64,000 nucleotides of DNA from Ilex aquifolium (GCA_951799425.1 OX637397.1:5571001-5635000), one strand, 5' to 3'. Positions 1 through 14,096 are shown, counted from the first letter of the stretch. Numbers and translations: made by a program. The notes: generated from the sequence alone by a model not told the origin.

Positions 1-254
1 ACAACTTAATGGAAAGTTGGAAGGAAAGTCTTCCTTTGTAAAAGAGAGGCTAAAAGAGCCTAATCGAAGTTTAACTGTCTAGTAAGAATTACTTAAAATG
101 AGTGTTTTAGGCGTTTTTCGTCACAATTAAACCTAATTGAGGGTGATTGTTGAGAGCGAGACTAATTGAGGGTGATTGTTGGAAGGTGACTTCCAATGTT
201 GTATATAAAGGCTCAATTTGGGGAGCTACAATCTACACGATTGATCGAGGGGAT
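1..254. other. AT-rich spacer, no gene recognised
   Basis: No convincing reading frame. Two near-identical copies of taattgagggtgattgttg lie about 31 bases apart (near 132 and 163). A TATA-like stretch (tatataaagg) follows near 199. This could be the end of an old LTR or a remnant promoter, but nothing else supports either reading. Confidence 0.4.
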
Positions 255-833
255 CCCATTAAACTCTTAGTTATAAAATTATTAAGTCTACCCTTCTATA
301 TTCATCTCACTAATGACTAAATTTATTCAATTCTATGTGCATCCCATTAATAACTAAACTCATCTTATGCAATGTTTAACTAAAATACAAAAGTCGTAAA
401 AGAGTTCTTCTTAGTTACGTCTTGATGTGTCCAAATAACAACATCTAGATTATGAATAAAATATACAAAAAACTTATTTGAATTTTAACAAAAAAAACAG
501 ATAAGCTTCACTCAAATAATTTTTATACTCTAATCATTATATGTTAATTTCTTTTAAATGAAAATTATTGATATTGATAAAAGAAAACTGGTACAATAAA
601 ATAGATTAAAAAAAAAAAAAACCAATACCAACTTCAATATCACTTGAAAAATCTATATTATATAATAAAATTTAGTATATTTTTGTATAAGCGTTATGAA
701 GTAAGATATAGAAAGAAACTTTAAAAATGAAAGTTATTAGTGGGGTGACTATAGAATGAGGTGGATTTAGTTACTAATGAGAAGTATTAAAGAATGGTGA
801 ACTTAATAGTTTTATAATTTAGAATTTAATGGT
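255..833. mobile_element. MITE-like element with long (about 115 bp) inverted ends
   Basis: The left arm (cccattaaactcttagtta onward) is matched, inverted, by the right arm ending in aatttaatggt. Shared blocks include ttataaaattattaagt versus ttataaaactattaagtt and cactaataact-type segments. The interior is AT-rich and non-coding. Such a short element with long terminal inverted repeats is typical of a plant MITE. I could not define a target duplication, so the superfamily is unassigned. Confidence 0.5.
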
Positions 834-1134
834 ATGAGAACGAAAATTTCTGGGGTGGAATAGCTCCACCCCAAGAAAAAACTCTGGCATAATAAAGAAG
901 ACTGTAATTTTTGGAACTTCAGGGTACTAGATATATTTATAGTTTTCCAGAAGTATAGTTATTGTAATTTATCCAAAAATTAAAATTTGGTTTTCTTTTC
1001 TATTAATTACAATATGACACTTATATTTATTACTTAATATTTTAAAGCCCACGCTAGATTTTTGGGCACGAATATTTTCCATATATGGAATGACTAGATC
1101 TTGATTCTTTATTACCACTCCGTGCGGCTTATCT
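834..1134. other. AT-rich spacer, nothing recognised
   Basis: No open frame, RNA gene or repeat boundary is evident apart from a short inverted repeat around 857-877 (ggggtggaatagctccacccc). Confidence 0.5.
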
Positions 1135-1143
1135 TTTTTTATA

Positions 1144-1206
1144 GGGTAACACTACTATACAGCCAAACTACTTTTCGGTACCATACCGAAAAGTAGTTTG
1201 ACTGAC
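1144..1206 (+). repeat. Left terminal inverted repeat with perfect hairpin
   Basis: This is the left end of the giant element. Bases 1164-1180 and 1184-1200 are exact 17-bp reverse complements around a 3-base loop (cca), centred on ttttcggta. Two accggt motifs follow at about 1220-1235. The opposite end (24714-24776) has a related but shorter palindrome. Confidence 0.65.
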
Positions 1207-1817
1207 ACGTCTATTTTAAAACCGGTGAAACCGGTTGCACTTAACACGCTGTAACTAGCCAACAGTTGCACCACCAAAACAGTTGTAACATGTAATACCT
1301 TATATATTACACTTTTAACCTTTTAACCTTTGATATTATAATTCATCAAATTATTTAATAAATATTTAATTTATTACATCAACTGAATATCAAAATCAAC
1401 TAAATATATGCAATTAATACTCAATTCATCAAATTTACACCAAATTAACATTCAATTCTTCAAATCAACATTTAATTTTACCTAATAAACATTTAATTCA
1501 TTAAATTAACATTAAATAACATTCAATCTCATCCAATTTATATTCAAATTCAGTCGATTCATAAAATTAACATGGAAAATCCTTCAAAAAAGATTTTTTT
1601 TTTCTCAATTTATCAAATTACCATCGAAAATCATCCAAAAAAGGTTTAATTTAACAAATCAATATCAAAATAACATACAATTTCAATCAATAAATATTTA
1701 ATTCATCAAATCATTGTTTGATTTCATGGTGAAATTTTAAAAGTTTAATTTAAAGGTTTAAATTAAACATTAAAAGGTTTCATTTAACAACTCAAAATCA
1801 AAATAAACATATAATTT

Positions 1818-3803
1818 AGTTCCGACTTTTATGGGTAGGGGTTCCAACTCTTGGGGGAGGAGTTCCAACATTTTTGGTAGGGGTTCCAACTGTTGGGGGA
1901 GGCGTTCCAACTTTTTGGTAGGAGTTCCAACTTTTTTGGTAGGAGTTCCAACTTTTTGGGAGGAGTTCCAACTCTTTGGGGAAGGAGTTCCAACTCTTTG
2001 GTTCCAACATTTTTGGTAGGCGTTCCAACTGTTGGGGGTAGGGATTCCAACATTTTTGGGTAAGGGTTCCAAGTTTTATGGGTGGGGGTTTCAACTTTTT
2101 GGGTAGGGGTTCCAACTCTTGGGGGAGGGGATCCAACTTTTTTGGGTAGGGGTTTCAACTTTTTTGGGTAAAGGTTCCAACTTTTATGGGTGGGGGTTTC
2201 AACTTTTTTGGGTAGGGGTTTCAACATTTTTGGGTAAAGGTTCCAACTTTTATGGTTAATAGTTTCAACTCTTTTGGATAAGAGTTTCAACTTTTATGGG
2301 TAATAGTTCCAACTCTTTTGGGTAGGGTTCCAACTCTTGAGGGGAGGGGTTCCAACATTTTTGGGTAAGGGTTCCAAGTTTTATGAGTGGGGGTTTCAAC
2401 TTTTTTGGGTAGGGGTTACAACTTTTTTGGGTAGGGGTTTCAACTTGTTTGGGTAGGGGTTCCAACTTTTATGGGTGGGGGTTTCAACTTTTATGGGTAG
2501 GAGTTTCAACTCTTAGGAGGAGGGGCTCCAACTTTTTTGGGTAGGGGTTTCAACATTTTTGGGTAAGGGTTCCAACTTTTATGGGTGGGGGTTTCAACTT
2601 TTTTGAATAAGGGTTTCAACTTTTATGGGTAATAGTTCCAACTCTTGGGGGAGGGGTTCCAACTTTTTTGGGTAGGGGTTTCAACATTTTTGGGTAAAGG
2701 TTCCAACATTTTTGGGTAAGGGTTCCTACTTTTATGGGTGGGGGTTTCAACTTTTTTGGGTAGGGGTTCCAACTTTTATGGTTGGGGGTTCCAACTTTTT
2801 TGGGTAGGGGTTTCAACATTTTTGGGTAAAGGTTCCAACTTTTATGGGTTAGGGTTTCAACTTTTTTGGGTAGGGGTTCCAACTCTTGAGGGGAGGGGTT
2901 CCAACATTTTTGGGTACGGGTTCCAACTTTTATGGGTGGGGGTTTCAACTTTTTTGGATAATGGTTCAACTTTTATGGGTAATGGTTCCAACTCTTTTGG
3001 TAGGGGTTCCAACATTTTTGGGTACGGGTTCCAACTTTTATGGGTGGGGGTTTCAACTTTTTTGGGTAGGGGTTCCAAGTTTTATGGGTGAGGGTTTCAA
3101 CTTTTCTGGGTAGGGGTTCCAACTCTTGGGGGCGGGGTTCCAACTTTTTTGGGTAGGGGTTTCAACATTTTTGGGTAAGAGTTCCTACTTTAATGGGTGA
3201 GGGTTTCAACTTTTTTGGGTAGGGGTTCCAACTCTTAGGGGACGGGTTCCAACTTTTTTAGGTAGGGGTTTCAACATTTTTGGGTAAGGGTTCCAACTTT
3301 TATGGGTTGGGGTTTCAACTTTTTTGGGTAGGGGTTCCAACTCTTGAGGGGAGGGGTTCCAACATTTTTGGGTACGGGTTCCAACTTTTATGGGTGGGGG
3401 TTTCAACTTTTTTGGATAATGGTTTCAACTTTTATGGGTAATAGTTCCAACCCTTTTGGTAGGGGTTCCAACATTTTTGGTTACGGGTTCCAACTTTTAT
3501 GGGTAGGGGTTTCAACTTTTTTGGGTAGGGGTTCCAACTTTTATGGGTAGGGGTTTCAACATTTTTTTGTAAGGGTTCCAACTTTTATGGGTGTGGGTTT
3601 CAACTTTTTTGGGTAGGGGTTCCAACTCTTGTGGGAGGAGGGTTCCTCCTCTTGGGGGATGGGTTCCAACTCTTTGGGTGGGGGTTTCAATATTTTTGGG
3701 TAAGGGTTCCAACTTTTATGGGTAAGGGTTCTGTTTGGGTAGAGGTTCTGGGAAGGGTTTCAACTTTTTTGGGATGGTTCCAACTCTTGGGGTTTCAACT
3801 GTT
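1818..3803 (+). repeat. 22-bp G-rich minisatellite array 1
   Basis: About 90 degenerate copies of a 22-bp unit such as ttttttgggtaggggttccaac alternate with ttttatgggtgggggtttcaac variants. All the G-runs are on the plus strand. Open frames exist on both strands only because 22-bp units cycle through the three frames every 66 bp; they are not genes. Paired G-runs in every unit (gggtagggg) make G-quadruplex or slipped structures plausible. The same family recurs in the same orientation at 21917-24612. Confidence 0.9.
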
Positions 3804-6800
3804 GACAATGAATATGTATTTGATGAATTTAATGTTAATAGTTGAATTTAAATGTTAATTTTATTAATTGAATGTTTATTAGATAAAATATAATGTTAAT
3901 TTAGAGTTGAGTTAATGAATTAAATGTTTATTTGATTAATTATCATATTACTTTGGTTTGGTGTTGATTTGATAAATTACATTTTTTTTTGGATTATTTT
4001 GGATGTTAATTTTGATAAATTCAGTGGTAATTGGATGAATTGAATGTCCATTTAGTATTAATTTGATAAATTGAATATTATTTAGATGAATTAAATGTTA
4101 ATTTGATATTAATTTGATGAATTAAATATTAATTTCATGAAATTGAATGTTAATTTAATTTTGTTGGGTTAAATTGAGAACAAAATAAAAATAGTGTTAT
4201 AATTTAGAGGTGTATCTGTAATTTAAAGTAAGACCGGTCTTAGTATGGTGGACCGGACGGGGATATAATTACAGTTACACTCCTATCCTATTACACTTTT
4301 ATCCCTTTGATATTACACTTTTGATATTATATTTCATCAAATTAACATCTAAACTCATCCAATAAATACTCAATTTATTAAATCAACAAGTAACATGTAA
4401 TTAAAACTCAATTCATCAAATTTACACCAAATTAACATTCAATTCTTCAAATTAACATTTAATTTTACCTAATAAACATTTAATTCATCGACGTAACATT
4501 CAATCTCATCCAATTTATATTCAAATTCATTCAAGTAACATTCAATTCATAAAATTAACATTGAAAATCCTCAATTTAACAAATTAACACCAAAGTAACG
4601 TCCAATTTCATCCAAGAAACATTTAATATTCAATTCAATTTATTTATACAAACTAAACATTCAAATCATCATATTAACAGCAAATTAAAATTCAATTCAT
4701 CTAATTAACATTTAATTCATTAAATTAACATTGTATTGATCAAATTAAAATATAAAATCATCTAATAAAGATTTAATTCATCAAATCAATACCAAATTAA
4801 CATTCAATTTAACAAATTAACTATTTGACATTCAATTCATCAAATTAACACAAAATTAATATTCAATTCATTTCATTAATTAACCTAACATTCAATTACA
4901 TCCAATAAAATTTTAATTTATCAAATTAATATTAAATATAGTAAATTAAAAAATTAACATTCCATTTCGTATAATAAACTTTTAATTCATTAAATTAACA
5001 TTTAAATTTACTATTTAAAATTTAATTCATAAAATTAAGAATCAATTTCATCCAATTAATATTCAATTCACCAAATTAATATTGGATTCTTGAAATAAAT
5101 AGTTAATTAACTTTCAATTCATCAAATTAACACAACATTAAAATGCATTTCATCAAATTCACATTCAATTCCATCTAATAAAAAATTATATCATCAAATT
5201 AACTTAACATTCAATTTTATCAAATTAATACTAAACTAACACTCAATTCATCAAATTTATATTCAAAATCATCCAATTAACACCAAATTCGTCAAATTAA
5301 CATCCAAAATCATATAATAAAATTCAATTTATCAAACCAACACCAATGCAATATAGAAATTTATCGAATAAACATTTAATTCATCGAATCAACACAAAAT
5401 TAACATTCAATTCAACAAATTAACAATTTATAATAAACATTCAATTCATCAAATCAATACCAAATTTACATTCAATTCATCAAACTAACACTAAATTAAT
5501 ATAAATTGTATGAATTGAATATATATTTGGAAAATATTTCATCAATTGACCAAATTTGACGAATGCATATGTATTGGATGAATTTAATGTTAATAGTTGA
5601 ATTTAAATGTTAATTTTATTAATTGAATGTTTATTAGATAAAATGTAATGTTAATTTAGAGTTCAGTTAATGAATTAAATGTTTATTTGATTAATTTTCA
5701 TATTACTTTGGTTTGGTGTTGATTTGATAAATTAAAATTTTTTTGGATTATTTTAGATGTTAATTTTGATAAATTGAGTAGTAATTGGATGAATTGAATG
5801 TCGATTTAGTATTAATTTGATAAATTGAATATTATTTAGATGAATAAAATTTTAATTTAATTGTGTTGGGTTAGATTGGGAATAAAATAAAAATAGTGTT
5901 ATAGTTTAGGGGTGTAAGTGTAATTTAAAGTAGGACCGATCTTAGTAATGGGGGACCGAACGTGTGTATAATTACACTTAGGTCGCCTATCATATTACAC
6001 TTTTATCCCTTTGATATTACACTTTTAACCTTTTGATATTATAATTTTTCAAATTAACATCCAAACTCATCCAATAAATACTCAATATATTAAATCAACA
6101 AGTAATATGCAATTAATACTCAATTCATCAAATTTACACCAAATTAACATTCAATTCTTCACATCAACATTTAATTTTATATTCAAATGCATTCAATTAA
6201 CACTAAATTTATCAAATTACCATAAAAAATGTTATTAATTGAATGTTTATTAGATTAAATGTAATGTTAATTTAGAGTTGAGTTAATCAATTAAATGTTA
6301 ATTTGATTAATTTTCACAGTGTTCATTTGATAAATTAAAATTTTTTTGGATTATTTTGAATGTTAAATTTGATAAATTGACTGGTAATTGGATGAATTGA
6401 ATGTCGAATTCGTATTAATTTGATGAATTTAATATTAATTGGATGAATTAAATGTTAATTTGTTGAATTTGAATATTAATTTCATGAATTAAATGTTTAT
6501 TAGATCAAGTTGAATTTGATTCGAAGAGTTGGATGTTAATTTAGCGTAAATTTAATGAGTTGAATATTAATTCGATTATTTTATTAGAGGAAATGCAATG
6601 TTAATTTAGAGTTGAGTTAATGAATTAAATGTTAATTTGATTATTTCTCATAGTGTTCGTTTGATAAATTAAATTGGATTATTTTGAATGTTAAATTTGA
6701 TAAATTGAGTGGTAATTGGATGAATTGAATGTCGATTTAGTATTAATTTGATGAATTTAATATTAATTGGAAGAATTAAATGTTAATTTGTTGAATTTGA

Positions 6801-9800
6801 ATATTAATTTGATGAATTAAATATTTATTAGATCAAGTTGAATTTGATTTGAAGAGTTGAATGTTAATTTATTGTAAATTTAATGAGTTGAATATTAATT
6901 CGATTATTTTATTAGATGAAATCTAATGTTAATTTCGAGTTGAGTTTATGAATTAAATGTTTATTTGATTAATTTTCATATTACTTTGGTTTGGTGTTGA
7001 TTTGATAAATTAAATTTTTTTTGGATTATTTTGGATGTTAATTTTGATAAATTGAGTGGCAATTGGATGAATTAAATGTCGATTTAGTATTAATTTGATG
7101 AATTGAATATTAATTGGATGACTTAAATGTTAATTTGATGAACTAAATGTTAATTTGATGAAATTGAATTTTAATTTAATTGTGTTGAGTTAGATTGGGA
7201 ACAAAATAAAAATAGTGTTATAGTTTAGGGGTGTAAGTGTAATTTAAACTAAGACCGGTCCTAGGAATGGTGGACCGAACGTTTGTATAATTACACTTAC
7301 ATCTCCTATCTTATTACACTTTTTTCCCTTGGATATTACATTTTTAACCTTTTGATATTATAATTCATCAAATTAACATCCAAACTCATCCAATAAATAC
7401 TCAATTTATTAAATCAACAAGTAACATGCAATTAATACTCAATTGATCAAATTTACACCAAATTAACATTCAATTCTTCAAATCAACATTTAATTTTACC
7501 TAATAAACATTTAATTCATCAACGTAACATTCAATCTCATCCAATTTATATTCAAATTCATTCAAATAACATTTAATTCATAAAATTATCATCGAAAATA
7601 CTCGATTTAATAAATTAACACCAAAGTAACGTGCAATTTCATCCAATAAACGTGTAATTTTTCAAATTAATAACAAATTAACATTCAATTCTTCAAATCA
7701 ACATTCAATTTCATCTAATAAACATTTAATTCATCAACTTAACATTCAATCACATCCAATTAATATTCAATTCATCAAATTAACATAAAATTAACATTCA
7801 ATTCATTTAATTTATATTCAAATGCATTAAATTAACACTCAATTTATCAAATTACCTTCGAAAATTTTATTAATTGAATGTTTATTAGATGAAATGTAAT
7901 GTTAATTTAGAGTTGAGTTAATGAATTAAATGTTTATTTGATTAATTTTCATATTACTTTAGTTTGGTGTTTATTTGATAAATTAAATTTTTTTTGAATT
8001 ATTTTGGATGTTAAATTTCACAAATTGAGTGGTAATTGGATGAATTGAATATCGATTTAGTATTAATTTGATGAATTTATTATTAATTGGATGAATTAAA
8101 TGTTAATTTGTTGAATTTGAATATTAATTTGATGAATTAAATGTTTATTAGGTGAAGTTGAATTTGATTTGAAGAGTTGAATACTAATTTAGTGTAAATT
8201 TAATGAGTTGAATATTAATTGGATTATTTTATTGGATGATTTTGCACGTCAAAAGTTTATCTAGGACTATTTGAACACAAAATTAAATATTTTAAAGATG
8301 AAATTAAAAAATTAATATTTTTAGGATCAAAATAATAAATATGTATAATTTTAGGGATGAAAGTGTAAGTCTTCATTTCTAAGCTACCACCGATCGTGGC
8401 TTCCAAGGACCGGTCCTAATATAAAAAAATGCTAATTACACTTTTATACTCAAAGTTATATATATTTATGGTTCCTAAAATATTAATTTATTAATTTTAT
8501 CCCTAAAATATTCAATTTTGTATTTAAATAGTCCGAGACGACTTTAAGATCCAAAATCATCCAATAAATGATTGAACTTATCAAATCGAAATCAAAATAA
8601 CATGTAATTTAATCCAATTAATATTATATTCACCAAATTTACATCAAATTAACATTGAAAAAGTCAAATCAACATTCAATTTTACCTAATAGACAATTAA
8701 TTCATCAAATTAACACTAAAATTCAATTAATAAACATTTAGTTCATCAATTTAACATTCAATTTCATCTGATTAATATTCAATTTATCAAATTAACATCA
8801 AATTAAGATTCAATTCATTCAATTTATATTCAACTTCATTCAATTAACACTTAATTTCTCAAATTAGCATCCAAAATTATCCAATAAATATTCAATTTAT
8901 TAAATCAACATCAAAGTAACATGTAATTTCATCTAATTAATACTCAATTCATCAAATTAACATTAAATTAAACTAAAAGAATTGTAAATAATAAACATTC
9001 AATTCATTGAATTAACACCAAATTAACATTCAATTTATCAAATCAATACCAAATTAACATTCAATTCATCAAACTAACACCAAATTAATATAAAGAAGTA
9101 TGAATTGAATATATATTTGGTATTGATTTCATCAATTGAACATAAATTGTGTGTTAATTTGACGAATGAATATGTATTGGATAAATTTAATGTTAATAGT
9201 TGAATTTAAATGTTAATTTTATTAATTGAATGTTTATTACATAAAATGTAATGTTAATTTAGAGTTGAGTTAATGAATTAAATGTTTATTTGATTAATTT
9301 TCATATTACTATGGTTTTGTGTTGATTTGATAAATTAAATTTTTTTTGGATTATTTTCAATGTTAAATTTGACAAATTGAGTGGTAATTGGATGAATTGA
9401 ACCTCGATTTAGTATTAATTTGATGAATTTAATATTAATTGGATGAATTAAATGTTAATTTGTTGAATTTGAATATTAATTTGATGAATTAAATATTTAT
9501 TAGATGAAGTTGAATTTGATTTGAAGAGTTGAATGTTAATTTAGTGTAAATTTAATGAGTTGAATATTTATTGGATTATTTTATTGGATAAAATGTAATG
9601 TTAATTTAGAGTTGAGTTAATGAATTAAATGTTTATTTGATTAATTTTCATATTACTTTGGTTTGGTGTTGATTTGATAAATTAAATTTTTTTTGGATTA
9701 TTTTGAATGTTAACTTTGACAAATTGAGTGGTAATTGGATGAATTGAATCTTGATTTAGTATTAATTTGATGAATTTAATATTAATTGGATGAATTAAAT

Positions 9801-10690
9801 ATTAATTTTTTAAATTTGAATATTAATTTGATGAATTAAATGTTTATTAGATGAAGTTGAATTTGATTTGAAGAGTTGAATGTTAATTTAGTGTAAATTT
9901 AATGAGTTGAATATTAATTGGATTATTTTATTGGATGAAATGTAATGTTAATTTAGAGTTGAGTTAATGAATTAAATGTTTGTTTAATTAATTTTCATAT
10001 ATTATTTTGGTTTTATGTTGATTTGATAAATTAATTTTTTTTTGGATTATTTTGGATGTTAATTTTGATAAATTGAGTGGTAATTGGATGAATTGAATAT
10101 CGATTTACTAATAATTTGATAAATTGAATATTATTTAGATGAATTAAATGTTAATTTGATATTAATTTGATGAATTAAATATTAATTTCATAAAATTTAA
10201 TGTTAATTTAATTTTGTTGGGTTAGATTGAGAACAAAATAAAAATAGTGTTATAGTTTAGGGGTGTAAGTGTAATTTAAACTAAGACCGGTCCTAGGAAT
10301 GGTGGACCGAACATGGGTATAATTACACTTACATCTCCTATCATATTACACTTTTATCCCTTTAATATTACACTTTTAACTTTTTAATATTATAATTCAT
10401 CAAATTAACATCCAAACTCATCCAATAAATACTCAATATATTAAATCAACAAGTAATATGCAATTAATACTCAATTCATCAAATTTACACCAAATTAACA
10501 TTCAATTCATCAAATTTACACCAAATTAGATTATTTTGGATGTTAATTTTGATAAATTGAGTGTTAATTGGATGAATTAAATGTCGATTTAATCTTAATT
10601 TGATGAATTGAATATTAATTGGATGAATTAAATGTTAATTTGATGAAATTGAATGTTAATTTAATAAATTGAATGTTACTTTATAGTATT
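3804..10690. repeat. AT-rich foldback micro-repeat block with accggt core modules
   Basis: Nearly the whole stretch consists of variants of attaacattcaattcatcaa and its reverse complement ttgatgaattgaatgttaat, arranged in long alternating blocks of opposite orientation. Recurrent core modules of about 60-70 bp (near 4230, 5935, 7250 and 10281) read aagtgtaattta, then agaccggtc, then ggtggaccga, then aattacactta. The flanking aagtgtaatt/aattacactt pair is itself an inverted repeat. A divergent module sits near 8380-8460. No gene is visible. Transcription would give long self-complementary RNA. Confidence 0.8.
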
Positions 10691-10914
10691 TTGTGTTGGG
10701 TTACACATTTTTGGAGTTGTGACGGATGTCGATGATGGATTCAATAAAAGTGGGAATTGAATTTTTTCAAAAAATTCAACTGTTTCCTAAGGAGACATCC
10801 CGCCTAAATTTTTTTTCAAAAAATATATACTTTGCATAAATTTTTTTTTTTTATTCTCAATTCTAAAATATATTTACCAGTAAAGGGATGGAGGGAAGGT
10901 AAGAGAAAGTGATT

Positions 10915-10965
10915 TGGGCGGGAAAAGAAGAAAATGGCGGGAAAGGCAAAAAAAGGCGGGAACGG
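10915..10965 (+). promoter_or_regulatory. Cluster of three E2F-like motifs
   Basis: gcgggaaaa, gcgggaaag and gcgggaacg occur within about 50 bp. GCGGGAAA is the complement of the consensus E2F site TTTCCCGC. The same motif recurs inside the element at about 17400 and 18291. Function is inferred only. Confidence 0.4.
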
Positions 10966-11065
10966 GAGAGAGATAAAGTTATTGTGGATATTCCAAAATA
11001 AATGAATAAATAAATAACTGAATAAATAAATATTGTTATATTTCGAGGGTCTAAGTATAATTTAC

Positions 11066-11320
11066 TTATGCACTAAGACCGGCCGTTGGAATGAGCGACC
11101 GATCCTGGTGGGCACTACCACAAGTACGAAGAAGGAGAGGTTTGTGGGGTCTGTGGTCACCGTATGCCGGCTGTCACCGAGAATAGTTTGCTTTAGGTTA
11201 GCGTTTTTCCGTCGGAGATCTTGCCGGAGTTGGGTAGCTATGATAACGCTTCGCGGGCTGAGCTTCTCAAGACTCAGGGGATTTCTGGAGTTCTCAATGT
11301 GAGCTTGAGGCCATAGTGCC
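11066..11320 (+). pseudogene. Unidentified GC-richer gene fragment
   Basis: This short island has much higher GC than the AT-rich repeats on its left and starts at a core module (actaagaccggcc). An 89-codon frame (11033-11302) covers it, but another frame at about 11208-11318 reads more like protein (SEILPELGSYDNASRAELL and onward, ending NVSLRP then stop). I do not recognise the family. Its position at the edge of the low-copy core suggests captured host DNA. Confidence 0.3.
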
Positions 11321-11391
11321 TTCTTGATCGGAACTGGGCTTATTGTGATTAATCGATCAATGATATATTAATGTTGCATATCCTTTATTGA

Positions 11392-11580
<189 letters not shown>

Positions 11581-13018
11581 TGAGTGGCTTATATCTCTCA
11601 TCGTTCTTTGCATATGGGGTATATAGAAAATGTTCTTAGTTTTCATTGGTACGTTGCTACTCTAGAACCCATTACGTACACGATTGTATTGGAGTAACCA
11701 ACTTGATTGTGATATTGAAATTGTGAGTGTGTGACTAACTAATTCAAATAAGCGTCGGAAAAGTCAGTTAGGTGGATAAGAAGCGTAAATTGTGTTGATA
11801 AAGAACTATATCAATTGTATGTATGAGCAATAATGAATTGTTTTCTTGGCAATTGACTGGCCTAAATAAAGTATTCTTCCACTTGTTAGAGGTGAATCAC
11901 TAAACTATTAATGGCCATCAGGCCCCTGTATATTCATAGAAGGAAAACAGTATGTCAAAAACTTATCTTTCCACACAACACAAATAGGTGTACACATTCT
12001 ATAATATGCAAGCATTGGTAAGTATATTCAACCATTTACTTCATGGGAGCTATAATGTACTCATTCAAACGTTCACATAATTTAGTTAAAGCATTTAGAA
12101 ACTCCAGCACTGTTAATGCATGCCCCCAATTAACAAACACCTAATCCTATGTTTCCTATTTATTTTAATGTTGTAGGCCAAAGGATAGGCCTACCCACTA
12201 ACTCTACATCTATACGTAGTGTGATACTTCTTTCATAAAGAACTTGTTCTAGGTTTGGCTTTGCAGTTCATTAAGTCTTCCCAAATCTTTTCCTCTGCTT
12301 AATGTATACCTGAAAGTTTGTTCTTCAGTGGATCATGCTAATGTCTGTATATATAACATAAATTACGAATCGTACATCATGAATAGCAACATTACCAACA
12401 AATTTGAAGATGTTTGAAACTTTAAAGCATTCATAAAAGGGTTTGCCTTCTATATTGGATAAAAGATCCCTCCAGTATTGACTTTCCCTTGCAAAGCAAC
12501 AGTGTTTTTCAAAGAGAAAAACAATCTGTAGCCTTCGGGTCCATTACTTGGAGGTGGAAACTTTTTCAAAAGAAAAGTTCATTTCTTGTGGACCTCTACA
12601 GAATATGCTTGGTAGTAAGCATTGCATTTTTCACTGAAGTAATGGTCTTGAATAGACAATGAAGTTGCGTAATCAATCTAAAGAAGGCTAAGCAATATAC
12701 ATGGCAGCTAGATTGCTCTCAAGAGGAGTAAAGTAAGTTGAAAAACTTGATTTGTCACCATAGAACTTGAAACAAATGAAGCGGTTCTTGCAATTCCAAA
12801 AAAGTTTGTGCCAAGGTCTTGAAGTGAGAAGACTCCTCATGATTCTTAAACACTCACATAAGTATAAAAATGCAATTTATGATATCTTAATCAAGACTAT
12901 GGTAGTCCATTGTAGATTTACTTTTGTTTCTTTACTCTTAGTACGAAAGGACAATATGAAAGGATAGTATGGTTAATCATTGATGTATCTAAGTTCTTAT
13001 CCTCTTGTTGCATAACAG

Positions 13019-14025
13019 GTGAAGATGCCCCTATCAATGAAGTAGTGGACTTCATATTTGCTGCTCGGATGGCTGAGAACCCTGAAAAGGATGTAAATTA
13101 CCCAAATCATAATGATGGAGAAAGAAATGAGGTCAGTGATGACTGTTTCATGACTATAATTGCATTGGTTGTGTTTTGAGGATGTTTACACACACATATA
13201 CACAAATATCCTCAAAACTCAATGAGCATCTTGGGCATGCTTAACTGTGGATGACTTTCTTGAGTCAGGTTCAAAGGTATAACCTTAAATAATGTGTATT
13301 TGGCATTTCAAGTTCCATATTTTGGCCAAATCATATAATGTGTGTTTTCCTGTATCGTGCTTGTTAATCAGAAATATACATTATTTCTTTCCATTTTTTC
13401 CAGTGGTGGAAATATTCTGCATGTATCCTGCTGTTTAATATGTTGTCTTCCCCAAATTAAAGGCTGTCATCTTTGCTAAATTTGGTCAATTATGACATAG
13501 ATCTCTAAGAAATTTGCTAATGTGGTATTGTTGGTGTTCTCGGCGGGGCACTATATCTTAGAGCTCATTCTGGGCTACCCATTGCAGCATATTGGATCAG
13601 CTGCGTTCAGCCTAACAGAAAAACTTCAATCCCTCAAACACTGCTTCCAGACAGACACACTGGGGTATCATCTCTCTGTGTTGAAGCATTTATTCTCAGG
13701 AGGACTGACGGTGTTATCTATATACAGCGGAATTGGAGGAGCCAAAATTTCCTTACACCGACTTGGTATAAATTTGAAAGTTGTTGTCTCGGTGGAGCCT
13801 TCTGAAACAAAGCGGAGGATTTTTAAGCAGTGGTGGCATAATTTTGGACAAGGTGGCGAGTTGGTGCAGGTTGAAGACATTCATAGACTAGCAACTAACA
13901 AACTTAAGGCTCTATTATTTTATGAGTTTGTACATGTTTTACAACGTAAGGAGTACAACGGAGAAAAACAAGTGACTTATTTCCTTCAATCCTGTTTGTT
14001 CCAGCACATTAGAATTTACCAGTGA
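13019..14025 (+). pseudogene. Captured fragment of a DRM3-like de novo DNA methyltransferase
   Basis: Two coding blocks are visible. 13019-13131 follows an acceptor (cataacag) and ends at a GT donor; it encodes GEDAPINEVVDFIFAAR and onward, resembling a DRM UBA-domain exon. About 13555-13915 encodes LGYPLQHIGSAAFSLTEKL, then GLTVLSIYSGIGGAKISLHR, then VVSVEPSETKRRIFKQWWHN and VEDIHRLATNKL. This is the rearranged methyltransferase core with the AdoMet-binding SGIGGA motif. The wording is closer to DRM3 than DRM1/2. The exons normally between these blocks and everything after the TNKL block are missing, including the Pro-Cys catalytic loop, and the frame runs into unrelated sequence before stopping at 14025. 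It cannot encode an active enzyme. Confidence 0.75.
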
Positions 14026-14096
14026 TCAGTAATAAATTATTGTAATTCCTGGGTTTAAAAGTTTCACCCTTGTAGCTTGTACTTTACTGATGAAGA

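Noticed and set aside
1818..3803. CRISPR-like or telomere-like array
   Set aside because: Units have no constant-repeat/unique-spacer pattern and do not match the plant telomere TTTAGGG; the genome is eukaryotic.
1770..3858. Many overlapping 60-153 codon frames on both strands (K/P/W/N/S-rich or G/F/V-rich)
   Set aside because: They are translations of a 22-bp minisatellite whose 66-bp periodicity keeps frames open on both strands; no start context, splice structure or known domain.
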